Part shown: in pieces, positions 11,365 through 25,106 of the stretch | Numbering within the stretch: the first letter of the stretch is position 1 | Layout: every line of letters starts with the position of its first letter | NCBI GenBank assembly: GCA_032164245.1 | Contig: JAVMKO010000003.1 | Location: 69,448,390 to 69,512,389, forward strand | Direction: 5' to 3' | Length of the DNA stretch: 64,000 bases | Source of the DNA: Sternotherus odoratus | Taxonomy: Eukaryota > Chordata > Testudines > Kinosternidae | Program-made: the position numbers and the translations under genes | Notes under the pieces: generated by a model | Database searches by the model: none | Told to the model about the DNA's origin: nothing | What the model saw: only the letters and a program-made list of their open reading frames with translations

Positions 11365-12480
11365 TGTCATTAGTATAAAGTAGCCTAGAATTTGTGTTTA
11401 CCTATAAGGGGTTAAGCTAAGAGTAACCTGAGAAGGGGGCACCTGACCAATGAGAAACCAGAGATGCTTTCAACCTTGCAGGGAGAAAAACAGTTTTTAG
11501 TTTCAGTTTTCTGTCTGTCTGTTCACGTGGAGCTACCAGGTGAACGAAATCTATTTCTTTTCTCCATCTATCTATAACCTTTCTAAACAGCTACAGTAAG
11601 GGCTGGTCTTCACTACCCCCTGGATCGGTGGGTAGTGATCGGTCTTTTGGCGATCGATTTCTCGCATCTTGTGAAGACGCGAGAAATCGATCGCCCGCAG
11701 CGCCCCCGTCGACTTCATAACTCCAGCTTGCCAGGAGGTGCTGGAATCGACGGGGGAGCGCGCCGCCAACTGCTGCCGCCATGAGGATGGCAGGTAAGTC
11801 GGCTGCAGATACGCAAACTTCAGCTACGTGATTCATGTAGCTGAAGTTTGCGTATCTGCAGTCGATCCCCCCCCGTAGTGAAGACCAGCCCTAAGTAAAG
11901 TTAGCCAGACAAGATAGCAAGTTATGTTTGTGTTATATCACTCAGGAAATTCTCAGGTTTGTGGGAATTATCTTTGTGTTTCTCTATAACTTTAAAGATT
12001 CAGAAGAGGGAAGAATTCCTCAGGGAGTGGGGTTTGTCTCCTTGATTCTTTTGTGTTGATAAGGGCTTTTCCACTGATTTTTACAAGGGATTTATTCCTC
12101 TTTTTTTTTCTTTAGTTAAAATCTTTCTTTTAAGAATTGGACTGCTTGTTTTCCATTGTGTAAGATCCTGGTTTGGATCAGGCTCATCTCACAGGATTAG
12201 TGAGAGGTTGTTTTTTTCCCAAGTCTTTCCCAGAAAGGGAGGTACAGACTTAGGGGGGGTTTTGGAAAGAGAAAGAGGGGCTTCAAGTGGCCCTGTCCCA
12301 TAGTTCTTGGGACCCTCGCTTGATGGTGGCAGCGTACCATTCCAGACACAGAAGAACTTTGTGTCTGGGGAGAAGTTTAACCTAAGATGGTAAAATAAGC
12401 TTGGGGTGTTATTTCTTTTATTTTCATGTGGGTCCCCACATCTGTATCCTAGAGTTCAGCGTGGGGAGACAATTGTGACA
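11365..12480. mobile_element. solo LTR, family A, copy 1
   Basis: Begins TGTCATTAG and ends AATTGTGACA, flanked by identical 5-bp copies GGGCC at 11360-11364 and 12481-12485. TG...CA ends and a 5-bp duplication identify a long terminal repeat left after recombination between two LTRs; no internal retroviral or Gypsy gene is present beside it. A second copy with its own duplication is at 43542-44314, sharing TACCT.TAAGGGGTTAA, ATGGTGGCAGCG, TTTAACCTAAG.TGGTA and the CCCCACAT ... AGAGTT.AG.GTGGGG block near the right end. It is lengthened by an inserted Harbinger MITE (11600-11891). Whether the parent was a Gypsy-type or ERV element cannot be decided from the LTR alone. Confidence 0.88.
11600..11891. 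mobile_element. PIF/Harbinger MITE, 292 bp, nested in LTR
   Basis: Inverted termini GGGCTGGTCTTCACTAC and GTAGTGAAGACCAGCCC are exact complements. TAA flanks both sides (11597-11599, 11892-11894), the 3-bp duplication typical of PIF/Harbinger. The interior is itself rich in inverted repeats, for example CAAACTTCAGCTACGTG facing CATGTAGCTGAAGTTTG near 11814-11850. Related copies in this window lie at 30047-30340 and, in the opposite orientation, at 59039-59278. Confidence 0.93.
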
Positions 12481-12485
12481 GGGCC

Positions 12486-13979
12486 CTTTGTAGAGCCCTT
12501 CACCTGCCTTGTAAGTGATTAAGTAGTATTGCTTGCACATTCAGCAGTCACTATTAAAAATCCCTGTTTCCTAACCATTAAAACACTATAATTACTAGTG
12601 TATTATATTTTAGCTATGTGGGGAAAATGGGATAATCTTAGATACCAATGTACAGTAATACATTTTGCTAGATGAGAATATTCTAATGTGAACCAGTGTA
12701 TAGGATTTGGCTTTCAGCTGGTGTGCAACTCAAATGTAACCTTTGCACCAAAGAGTCAGAGGGTGGAAGGTGTTGGAGGAAAATCTACTAACAGGAGGAT
12801 GTAAGACAAAACAGAGGGAGTTAGCATTAATTTGCACACTCTTATTACTTGATTTTTTTGCTAAAGCACCTTCCATCTGTATTTATTACGCTTTATTTGC
12901 AGACACACTAAATGTCAAATCAGGGACATTTATACTGCGTCACCACTTCCACCTCAAGTGTTGCTTACACCACTGTTTACTCCCTACCACATTTAATCTT
13001 CAACGTGATAGTCTCTGTCTGCAAGCAATGGATTACATGTGTATATTCCTCAATAAACTTTGGGAGACCATGGTTTACAATCTCTGTCTCTGGTGCTTAG
13101 TGTTTACACCCTGTTTGAGGAAATAGTCAGCATGTAATGGACAGGAAGCAGAACTATTATGCTGCCAGGGAATGGAATGTTTTGCAACATTTCTGACCCA
13201 GACAAACCAGGAAGCACTGGAGTTTCTCTGAAGAAAGTATGTTCTTTCCAGATTGCTAGGTAAGGCACACACTAGCACACAAATCCCCAAATTCTCAATT
13301 CAAATTTTTTTAAAGTGTTTTGGGACAGTGTAGGAGAGTGAAGAATCAGGCCCATAAAATTTGTGAAAACAGTAAGAAATACAGAGCCCTAACCTGTGTT
13401 TCTGAGGGACCCATAGACTACTGCAATATTTAGGCACAAATGAAGGATGACGTTTCAGCCTAGACTCTAAATTTCTTGACTTTTCTTGACTTAATTCTGC
13501 TTTAACAAAATTATAAAATATAGCTGTATTATATAACTATATTTATAGTTTAAAGAAAAGTAGCAATATGATCATTTTCATTGAATAATAAATAAATCCA
13601 TTTAGGTGAAATCCCTTTAATATTGAATAAAACATAATAATATTTCTGTAGAGTTTTGAACCAGCCAATGAAATTTAATAGAGGATTATATTTCTGCTGC
13701 AGAAATGTATAGATTTGATATTATTATTTCTTCTTTGCCCTCAGGTAGATCTGTAGATCCTAATCAGGATTAAGTCCCCATTGGGTATTTTAAGGCTTCT
13801 AAAGTAAGAGTAAGTTCTTGACTTTATATTCTAAGCAGGACAAGATGCAACAGGTGCATGTATCAAATAATAATAAGAAACAGTAGAGAGAGGATGAATG
13901 AAACAAAAATAGAAATAAATATTTTTAAAAGCCAACTGAATATCCCATGTATTTATTATTCTCTGTCAAGCTCTATAAG
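12486..13979. other. unclassified DNA
   Basis: AT-rich; no gene or element recognised. The reading frame at 12743-13126 has no signal for a known domain, no splice context I trust and no codon bias, so it is left uncalled. Confidence 0.4.
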
Positions 13980-14064
13980 CCTGATTCTCAATTGTCTTAC
14001 ATCTTGAGGAGTCATTTACATTTGGTAAATGACTACACAAGATGCAAGGCAGTGGAAAATCAGG
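13980..14064. repeat. 85-bp near-palindrome (foldback MITE)
   Basis: Arms 13980-14019 and 14025-14064 are complementary at 33 of 40 positions around a 5-base loop. The ends CCTGATTCTC and GAAAATCAGG resemble a class of short vertebrate foldback elements that end in CCTGATTTTC. No coding capacity. Confidence 0.75.
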
Positions 14065-15767
14065 TCCTATAGATTTTTAAAGTAATTTCTATTAAAAAAA
14101 ACTATTACATTCTATTGAACTCTCTTGATTTTTTCTCTATTATTTTTTTTCACAACGGTTAAAAACTTTACAGCACACACATTTAAAGGGGGGTATTATT
14201 CATCCAATAAACACTAAAATAAGCCCCAGAGTGTAATTACAATGGCCGCTTTTCACACATTGCCAGAAGAACAGTAAAACAGTGTAAACGCATTAACTTT
14301 TGAAGAACTCCTTATCCTCCACATTATATTCTGTGGAGTTTTATCCTCACTGTCAGATTGTATTTTCAGGAATGCCCACAGAAACCACAACCTTCAATAA
14401 CATTTGCTTTCAGACACGTAAAAGAAACACGTGGTAAAACAATTAGTAAAAATTACGACATTTACAGTTTCCCCTGATTGTCAGGTCCTGCAGTTTCTCT
14501 ATAAAAGATTCTGTGATGACCAAAACAATAATCATAAATCAATCTGACCAGATATACAAAGGCCTCTGAAAACTTCTTTTCCATTGTAACTATTCTCACC
14601 TCCCACCCTCCCCTACCAAATAACAATTCATTATGAGTCTGATACAAATCCCTCTGAAGTCAAAGGAAAGACTCCCAATTGACTTCAATGGGATTTGGAA
14701 AAGGTCCTAGCTGTTAAAAAAGGCTTTTTGCCATAAGGGTGTGAGCTGATGCAAATTTGCAATGCCTCCTCTACCGCACCCTCTAAAATACAGCATATTA
14801 GTTCACTAGCCATAAAAAGCACAATTTCTTGCCATAGGAGAGTTTGTGCTAACTGCCATTGCTGACATTATCTTCTCAACTACTGAGCAGGCTGGACAGT
14901 GCTGAGCCAAGATTTACCTCCTAGTGTGTGACGAGAGATGAGAATTCAAGTCTTTTATTTCCTTGTTTGATTTTAAAGTTCAAGGCTTTTCAAGGCTTAC
15001 AGAATGGATTGAATTGTGACTATGTGTCTGTGTGTGAGAGAGAGAGACTAGACATAAGCATATTAAATCTTACATCCTTGAAGTAAGAAAAAGAAAAAAA
15101 AAAGATTAATGAAAAAGAAGAATGCCAAATAGTGGTCAGTAATATTAAAAATACTGGATTACTGGCATTTTCAGTGAAAAGTTCATGTTTAATATACATC
15201 AAAACACAATGTTTTAAAATATGCTTCTTTTCTAGAAAACTTGAAAGTTGTTCAGTTAGTAAAGATCTTTTGAATATATTGCTTAAAATGCATTATCTAG
15301 TTATACTATTCGAAGAGAGGCAGGAATTAGATCCTCTGCTACAATGTTCTCACCACATGAAACAGATTACCAGGACACACTAGACTCACTAGAATGATTT
15401 TTAAAAATGGCCTAACAGAGTTGTAAAATATCATTTCATTTTTACATTTTCACAGATGAATGTGGCATTTTTAATTGGTGCTAGAAGTGACCCTTATTTC
15501 TTTGTCTTTTTTATTCCTAGATAGCTCTAAATAGTCTTTCTTATGCAAATAGTCCAAAAGTTTATTTCTTTTTATGGCGATAGAGGAGGAACTGATTGAG
15601 AGGAGGAGCTGATTTATTAACTTAAAGGACTAAAATAGCCTTGTCAGATCCAAAATATTTGTGTACTTAAAATGTATAGAGGTTCTCAGCTAAATGAGCA
15701 TATTATATGTAACTTTCTCAATTTCCTGTTGAATGACAAGATGACTACAGCCCATAGAAGGACTGTC
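14065..15767. other. unclassified DNA
   Basis: AT-rich, no gene or clear element. A short GA-rich patch lies at 15035-15120. Confidence 0.4.
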
Positions 15768-15985
15768 TTGTGATTAAGGCATTGGACAGAGACTTGGGGG
15801 GGGGGGGGTTTGAATTCAGTTCCCAGCTCTGCCACAGACAGTCTTTACGAATTTAGATGTCATTTAATCTCTGTGTGCCTCAATTCCCCATCTGTTAAAT
15901 GGGGATAAGAATCCTTTTTCTGCCTTTTGTCTGTCTTGTCTATTTTGATTACAAGCTTTTCATGGCAGCTTTTCTTTCTCTCTCT
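15768..15985 (+). mobile_element. MIR/CORE-like SINE, forward orientation
   Basis: A-box-like GATTAAGGCATTGGAC and B-box-like GTTTGAATTCAG stand in the order and distance of a tRNA-derived Pol III promoter, followed by CCCAGCTCTGCCACAGACAG and CTCTGTGTGCCTCAATTCCC then CATCTGTTAAATGGGGATAA, the MIR core arrangement. A run of G lies between the two boxes (about 15797-15809) and has lengthened their spacing. Confidence 0.8.
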
Positions 15986-16357
15986 ATGTTGGCACCAGGC
16001 CTGTCATGATGAAGCCCTCATTTAGTAGAGACCCTTAAGTGCTACTGTGTTATAGATAATGAATAGAAACAAAACAAATAAAAGCAGTTCTAACTGTATC
16101 TCTCTGGAAACCCCACTTCTTTTGACTTTACAGTGTCATTTCAGACTAAACTATAGCTCTTCCTAAGGTGGTACTTATTACAATATAGTGATGTCTTTGC
16201 AGATGGTGGCTTGGTATTTCCAATGTTAGATTTTTGGGGGAATCATTTTATTTTCCTGGCTTGCATGTGTTTAAAAGCTTAACCACAGCATTCATTGAAC
16301 CTACGAGATGGCATTTAATAAGGTAAAAGGAATTATAATTTGAGAGTGCCAGAAACC

Positions 16358-16435
16358 CAGCTGGTATAAAATAGCATAGCTCCATCTACTTCAAATGAGA
16401 TAGACCAATTTGCACCAGGTGAAGATCTGGACCTG
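16358..16435. repeat. short foldback repeat fragment
   Basis: CAGCTGGTATAAAATAGCAT ... followed by GACCAATTTGCACCAGGTGAAGATCTGG forms an imperfect inverted repeat. Similar 'gctggtgtaaattgg ... gatctgg' foldback elements are common in reptiles and birds as I know them; this one is diverged. Confidence 0.5.
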
Positions 16436-17081
16436 TATTTCTTTAAGGTTCTCCCAACACCAATGATGTTGTACCTCTTCCACACAAACGACATGGATGG
16501 TCATATTGATTCTTAAATACCCAACGTAAAAGAATCACTTTTAATCAAAATATTGTTCATGTTTCACAAATGCCTTTTCTTGCTACCTTAAATGAGCATA
16601 TCAGTTACTTGAATGGCATCTCTCATTGCTCAGATATCCAACCCAAGATGGGTAGAAATGGCAGTTTGGGAGTCAGGCATAGGGAGATAATACAGGTTCC
16701 CACTATGTTTAATGCTACAAAAATAGCTCCTGAATTTTTAGCATATCTCCAGGAAGAGATCATACAATAATTCTCAGTTTTTTGCAGTTGAGAATTTATA
16801 TATTGAAATTCCCCAGCAACCACTAAAATGCTGGCAGAGGCCAGCCAAAAAAGAGGTGTTCCCACTTCAGCGGAGCAATTTTTTCTGTTCTCAAAAGAAA
16901 AATAAACTTCCCCAAATACAGCTGTATGTAATATTGCTGCTAAAGAAGAACTGAGAAATAGCATATGCTGTATCCTCTTAACCCAAAGTGTTAATATAAG
17001 GGAAGAATGATTAGGGAAGACATATTCTTCTATTTTCTGGTCACCTGAAAGTAGGGAGAATTTCCATTTATCCCCCCTCAA

Positions 17082-18919
<1,838 letters not shown>

Positions 18920-19110
18920 GGAAGTGCCTCACAAAGATGAATGAATTTATCAACACTCTTATTTTGACAGGGACTATTATTGCCCCCCTTTTACAGGTGA
19001 AGACTTGGGGCTCCAAGTGACTAAATGAACTGCCCAAGGTGACACAGGAAATCTCTGGCACTGCCAGCCATTAAACCCAGATCTCCTGAGACCTATTCAA
19101 CCACATCATT
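18920..19110 (-). mobile_element. MIR/CORE-like SINE, reverse orientation
   Basis: On the + strand: TATTGCCCCCCTTTTACAGG, GAAGACTTGGGGCTCC, ATGAACTGCCCAAGGTGACA, CACTGCCAGCCATTAAACCC, in the order of a reversed MIR-type SINE. More diverged than the copy at 5209-5440. Confidence 0.7.
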
Positions 19111-20439
19111 ATTTTTGGCTTGTAAAATGACTATTTATTATTTTTAAAGCCCGGAGAATGTGCTCGTCACCGCAAAAGACAAAAAATAGGCACTGAGGGG
19201 GTTATAACTGAAGTCAAGATCTGAGAGAGAGCCGCTGGAATCAAAGCATGGGGTACTAGGAAATGTTTGTAGAATCTCAGATTTCCCAGGATATTTTCTA
19301 TTGATACCTAGAATTGTTTGTCTTTTTTAGACCAGCTACTAATGGGAACTTTCCCACTTCTCTACTCCACTCCACCCCACCCCAGCACTTGATCAATCAA
19401 CTGTAACTGATTTAGCTATAAATACATTTATTTTGTACAAATAAAGACTACGTTGCTCACATTAGAGTGGTTTACAGATTGAAATAGAAGCTTAAGTGAT
19501 CATTCTCAGACTTTCTTCAGTGCAGTAGGATGGTTCTTTCCTTCCCCCATTCCCTACCTTTTCACTGCTGATTTCAATCATAGTGAAAGGAAGTGACTGT
19601 TTTCCATAGAGAATGAAGTTATTTTGGGGGAGGGATGGGGGAGAGAAAGACCAGGAAAAAACCACCAAAAAAACACAAATGAGCAAACAAACAAAAAGCA
19701 AAAGCAAAAGCATTGATGGTGCATAGAAAAACAGAAAAAAATAGTTTACTGATTATTTTATTTTTGTCTTTGCCAAATATAGCTAATGTGTGGGAATAGA
19801 CTGTGCTGACAGTCACTTTTTCTAAGCCGGAAATACCATCTTTAATAAATTCAGTTTAAGGATTTGATGGACACATAAATCTCTTTGTACGTCTGTGACA
19901 GTAGTGGTATAATGTCAAAGGAGAGCTTTGAGCATTTACCAGAGATCTGAGGTCAATCAGCTTGCTGTCTTTTTCATGTGCCTTTCCACTGCTCAGCCAT
20001 AGAGCTGAAATATTTAAACTTAAACAAGCATTGCTCAAGCAGGATATTGAGGTCATAAGCATGAGAAGAGATTGACAACAGTCTGTGTAACAATGAAATG
20101 AACTTCTCACACATGCTATACTTAACTGCACTGAGACTCCCTTTGCTCTTAACCCCTCACCCTAAACGAGAAATTGCATTTAGTAATGAGCAATAGCAGT
20201 TTGGCCCTCGAAGGCACTAAGCATCTCCTTAGCATTAGGAATTTTGCTCACCATGGATGTGTTCACAAAAATCAGCATAATGTAGGTTTCCTGTGGGTTA
20301 TTAAAGACCTAACAAATACTGAAAACTGTCAATACACTTTTTATGACCCTCTATAAAGCCTATTATTTGAAGAACACTCTAATATCAGAGTTATTATCTA
20401 TGCTTTTGTCCAAAGCTTTGTCAGTAGTTCTGCTGATCT
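19111..20439. other. unclassified DNA with an A-rich patch
   Basis: The interval 19655-19740 is A-rich with AAC and CAAAAG units. Otherwise nothing recognised. Confidence 0.4.
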
Positions 20440-20920
20440 TCCCTTCCGGAATATTGCCATGTACCTTTCAGCCTTGATGCCATCTCTGCTGAAATCCTCA
20501 TCTTTGCCTTTGTCTCATCTCACTGGGACAACTGCTGTTCTTTGCTCTGCAACCTCCCCAAGTCTGACTTCTCCATCCCCCAGCTTGCTACCTACCTTTT
20601 CATATGTGCAAGGAAGTGTGACCTGATCATCCCCATTGGCCTTTTCCTATATCCTTTAATGCCTGACTAATAGTTGTTCTCCTTGTTTTTAAATTCCTCC
20701 ATGGTCTTGGGGCAGCATGCCGAATCTCAAAGGCTCCTCTCTCTCTGTCCGTTCCCATTTCTTCTTTTCTCTAGTACTGACCTCCACACATTCCTGGCAC
20801 CGGTCTTGTTCTTGGCAGCTCTTCTCGTTTGGAACACAGCCTATCTCCCCACCTCATCAGTTCCCCATTTCATTTCAATCCTCCGCTAAAAATGTAACTT
20901 TTATCCTTTGAACTCTTAAT
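20440..20920 (+). pseudogene. L2-like LINE ORF2 remnant
   Basis: The + strand carries a degraded version of the C-terminal region and flanking blocks typical of L2/CR1-clade LINEs: TCTGCAACCTCCCC, GTGTGACCTGATCATCCCC, TTTTTAAATTCCTCCATGGTCTTGG (read in parts), and a final segment whose translation contains LVWNTAYLP, like the conserved 'WN.LP' motif before the end of ORF2. Many stops and frameshifts make it inactive. Assignment is by pattern memory and is moderate. Confidence 0.5.
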
Positions 20921-22398
20921 TTTTCTTTCCCTCTGTGATTTTTTGTAGTTAGCCATAAAATGATTTGGGATGTTCTTTGTTTTTGAATATGGACGTTTGC
21001 GTGTGGGTGAAAATGTGGTTAACAAAGTTTGCATATCATTTTTTTGTGAAAAGTATATCCTGCAATGCATTATGCCCATCAGTTTGAACTGAAATTATCA
21101 CAGAGTTTATTAACGTACCACAACTGTTTTAAGTACTGAGCAATTTTAAATCCCCTGGGTGATGAGCCAAAAACTTATCACAAAAAGAATGATCCCGCCA
21201 TGGACAGACTAAATTTTTTTTAAATGAGCTGAAATCCCACTATAACACTTGTCAGATAGATATGAAGTAGCCAATCACTAATGTGACATGACAACCAAGT
21301 CATTCAAAATAACATAAAATTCACAAAACTTATAAGCAAGAACAATGTGAAAATAGACTATGTGACAAGATTATTATACAGTTATTAAGAATGAACTTGA
21401 CTATTTTCTGAAATCAATTTGGCATCTAGTAGAGATGGTGTTCATCTCTTTTGCTTTCCTGACAAAGAGATATTATAAAAATGACTAATATTTTAGTTAA
21501 AAATAATTCTTTATTTTGAGTATTGTGATTTGGAAGAGAAGCGTTAAAAGCATGTAGAAGGAAAACTAAATTAGTTCATCCTGTAAATTATATACATAGG
21601 TCTTTTCTTTTCCAGCAGTGATTTCTTAGATTTACAGAAAATGCCTCTAATATTTTCCAATTTAGAGTGCTCTCTCGCTGTGAGCTTTCTTGTTATGGGG
21701 CCACCTGGGATCAAAGCTACTCTCCCCCTCCTGTGGTCTCAGCTAACTCCATTAACTCTAATTACAAATACTTCTGTTACACCAGCCAGATTTTATGGCT
21801 TCCAAAGAGTGAGCCTCATAGAAAAAGAGAAAACACACTTGGTATTGCCAGTTCCCTTATAACATTATAGCATACCTCCAGTTAGCTCTGAACTGAATCA
21901 CTTTGTTTTTCACTTGCATAATAAAATGATGCTTTAATTGTATCCTGAAGTACATGACATCAGACATAAATCTGGCAGATGGAGTAAGCTGAATGTAAGA
22001 GATATGAGACTATTTAGATTTGCCATGAAGTTCAGAAAGGGCTGGGTCTTGCAGTGCTTATTCACGCTGCTGACATGTTTGTCTTGAAACACAATGCCAT
22101 CAAATAAGAATGTTTCATTCTATATACAGTACAGAGAGGAATGCGTTGCATGCTCTCAGCTTGTTCTGAAATTGCCCCTTTTCATGCTGCTCATCAAATC
22201 TATGTGAGGATGGTTAATAAAATCGCCCAGTGTTCATCCACCAAGGATTACGTTTAAGGACGAGGGAGTTGCCAGAGTCTGTCTGACGTGGGCAAAACAG
22301 TCCAATTCCCGCTTCACGTGTTAGCTGTCAAATGTGAACAGAGTCAAATAAATGTCTCAGGATAAAATCAGCTTTGGTGCTGCAGCCTGCACCTCTAA
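20921..22398. other. unclassified DNA
   Basis: No gene or element that I can name. Mostly AT-rich. Confidence 0.4.
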
Positions 22399-22687
22399 TG
22401 GTATGTCTACACTGCAACAAAACACCCGCTGCTGACTCATGCCAGCTAACTTGGGCTTCTGGGGGTTGGGCTGTGGAGCTATAAAATAGCAGTGTAGATG
22501 TTCAGGCTTGGCCTGGAGCCTGGGTTCTAAGATCCTGCAAGAGGGAAGTGTTTTAGAGCCCAGGTTCCAGCCGGAGCCTGAATGTCTACACTGCAATTTT
22601 ATAGTCCCTCAGACCGAGCTCCACGAGCCCAAATCATCTGACATGGGCCAATCGTGGGTGTTTTACTGCAATGTAGACGTACCCCCA
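22399..22687. mobile_element. Harbinger-like MITE, 289 bp
   Basis: The left end GGTATGTCTACACTGCAACAAAACACCC faces the right end GGGTGTTTTACTGCAATGTAGACGTACC, a long inverted repeat. The 'GTCTACACT' terminus is shared with the other Harbinger MITEs here. Two internal copies of the CCTGGAGCCTGGGTTC / GAGCCCAGGTTCCAGC block show further inner symmetry. A clean 3-bp duplication was not found. Confidence 0.78.
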
Positions 22688-23780
22688 GAGGCACAGCACA
22701 GAACTCTTCACTCAGCAGGACTTAGGGCTAAGGTGGCTTGGGCCGCCTTTGCAGCCCCCTTACTGTAGGTTGATCTGGGGCCGGAGCTGTCTCCGGGTTA
22801 ATGTAGACAACTCGGGGGATATTGGGGGGAGGGGGAGAGAATCTCTACAGAGCACATGCTGGGGCCCCAACCTCCTACCCCTCCAAACATCCCCCCCATC
22901 TCCTTCCGCATGCTTCCTACCCCCAGGTTTGTATTTCCATGGAGGTTCTTAGAATACAGCCAGTGACCCTCTACCATAGTTCCTGTGCCAGGAGAATTCT
23001 CCCCTGGATAGTTATGGGGCTTTTACAGCCCGTTGTCTAGTGTGGAGAGGCTGGATTAGGCTGAAAATCTCACCCAAAGTATGCTCTTGACTCGATGCTT
23101 CTGTTCATCTTAAATAGAGTTTAAGATTCACCTAAGGAACACCAGATCCAGTCAGGACTGGTGTAAAGCCAGCCTGAGAATTAGGTAGCCACAACACACT
23201 CCCTGATGGCCTTTCACACACTGCTTCACGCAGCAGACTCTGAATGCTGCAGAAGATCAAGCCCCACTCTATTCTCCCATCTTCCTTTCCTAGAACCCTA
23301 ATATCTTGTCATTCCTCTTCTTTCCCATGTTTTTTTCTCTCTCTCTACTTCCCCAGTTCTGCCCAGATGAGATTCATAGTTTGTTCTGTGAGATCTAGTC
23401 CAACTAGGAACACGGGTCTTCTGCACTGGCAGGACCCTCAGTTCTAATAGCTTCAGAGCCCTTGGAGCATAAATCTTCAATAGAGTTGGATGAAAGTTTC
23501 AAATTTTGAAGTTTGTCATAAAACAAACAGAGCCAAATTTGTGCTATGGGTTTTATGTAAAAACATCTACATTTTTCATCAATCTCTAGCCTTCAGGATT
23601 CACAATCACCTCCTGCTCCTTCTGCAGCTCTTTTTGAGGGAGTGGGCCCACTCTGGAGCACAGCTTAACAGAACCAAGTGGTCCTGAAAACCCAAGATGT
23701 ATAAGAATTTTAATCCATCAACCTGAAAGTGGTTTACAAGAAAATAAATCATCATCATCACCCTTCTACACAGGGAAAAA
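22688..23780. other. unclassified GC-mixed DNA
   Basis: The part up to about 23040 is GC-rich and may include remnants of another element; no ends seen. The rest is ordinary DNA without features. Confidence 0.35.
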
Positions 23781-23782
23781 GG

Positions 23783-24190
23783 GAAGCATAAGAATAGCCA
23801 TACATCTCAGACCAATGGTTCATCTAGCCCAGTATCCTGTCTTCTAACAGCGGCCAATGGCAGGTACCCCAGAGGGAATGAACAAAACAGGTAATCATCA
23901 AGTGATACATCCCCATCAGCCATTCCCAGCTTCTGGCAAACAGAGGCTAGGGACATTTCAGAACATGGAGTTGAATCCCTGCCCATTGTGGCTAATAGCC
24001 ATTGATGGACCTATTCCCCTTGATTTTATCTAGTTCTTTTTTGAACCCTGTTATAGTCTTGGCCTTCACAACATCTTCTAGCAAAGAGTTCCACAGGTTG
24101 ACAGTGCGTTGTGTGAAGAAATACTTCCTTTTGTTTGTTTTAAACCTGCTGCTTATTAAAGTATAAGGAATGCCTGGGCTGCCGACCACA
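23783..24190 (-). mobile_element. CR1 LINE, 3' end with ORF2 C-terminus
   Basis: The - strand frame 24189-23992 reads the last part of CR1 ORF2, including KRKYFFTQRTVNLWNSL and then DVVKAKTITGFKKELDKI, the standard C-terminal end of the reverse transcriptase protein. Downstream (lower coordinates) is the 3' UTR: CTGGGCTAGATGAACCATTGG, GACAGGATACTGG, GTATGGCTATTCTTATG. The copy is 5'-truncated and relatively well preserved, implying a younger insertion than 52864-53812. Confidence 0.93.
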
Positions 24191-24205
24191 GGTTCAGGGC
24201 AGGGG

Positions 24206-25005
24206 AAGTCACCTCTGAGAAGCCGCTATATTCCCTTCCCCACATGTTGGCAGGCATTCGGAGTAATGGAGTGGGGAATGAACTCTGTTCTCCTCCCCTG
24301 CATGCGACCAGCATAGCTGCACTGGTTCACCAAGAACTATGCTGTATCAAGCATAGACCTGGAAAGGGCTTTTTTCCCCCACTCCCAGCAAGGGAGAAAT
24401 CAGGGTGATCATAGTTTGCCTCTCTGTCTGCTCCTGGGGCAGCACAAAAATGTTCAGCCCTTTGCTCAGGACTCCTGACAAAGCCACAATATAGCCCTTA
24501 ATAAGGCTCTCGGGATTTTCCACCACAATATCTTGAAGTCAATGCAATTTTTACCTGAATTGAAATGAGTAAAGATGATGGGGTGTAACCCTACCCTCTG
24601 TATTTTCCTGTTATTTGTAATTATGTATCTCATTATAATACATTACACCTCAGAGTTACTTAGTGCTGCAATCTATATAATATGCATGAGTTTAAGTGTG
24701 ACAGTATTTTATTAGGAATAAAATAAATACCAACATGAGGTCTGTTTTTCTTTCCCAAGGAAAAAAGCTGTCTGAATGCATAGGGCGGGCTTTTGTAGAG
24801 CTTCCACATAAGATTTTTCCATTACTAAGTTTGTCCAAAACCTGCATGGTTCATGAATTCTTTCCAAACTAGAGTGTGTGGTAGATGCACTTATTAATAA
24901 CAGGACCTTTTTTCTGAATCCTGCTTACATGGCATACTTTGAACGTTTGGTATTCACTCACTGTGAGTAATCTTCTTTGCATGGTCATTTTTTAATTAAA
25001 GTGCA
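24206..25005. other. unclassified DNA
   Basis: No gene or element recognised. Confidence 0.4.
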
Positions 25006-25059
25006 GTGTGTGTGGGGGGGGGGAGCGTGTGTGTGTGGGGGGGAGGGGAGTGGGGGGTC
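25006..25059 (+). repeat. G/T-rich simple sequence with G-runs
   Basis: GTGTGTG units alternate with four or more runs of 4 to 11 G in about 50 bases. Sequence of this form can fold as a G-quadruplex on the + strand. It lies about 50 bp left of a solo LTR. Confidence 0.8.
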
Positions 25060-25106
25060 ACTTTCCATCCAGCATCCCAGAACTCCAGTTTGGGAGTTTA
25101 CATTGG

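Noticed and set aside
12421..12480. ATGGTGGCAGCG motif in family A LTRs as a retroviral primer-binding site (12324 and 44153 regions)
   Set aside because: The exact target duplications lie about 150 bp further right, so the motif is inside the LTR and cannot be the site just downstream of it.
12743..13126. 127-codon frame as a host gene
   Set aside because: Cys- and Leu-rich with no domain, no Kozak-like or splice context that I trust, and AT-rich surroundings.
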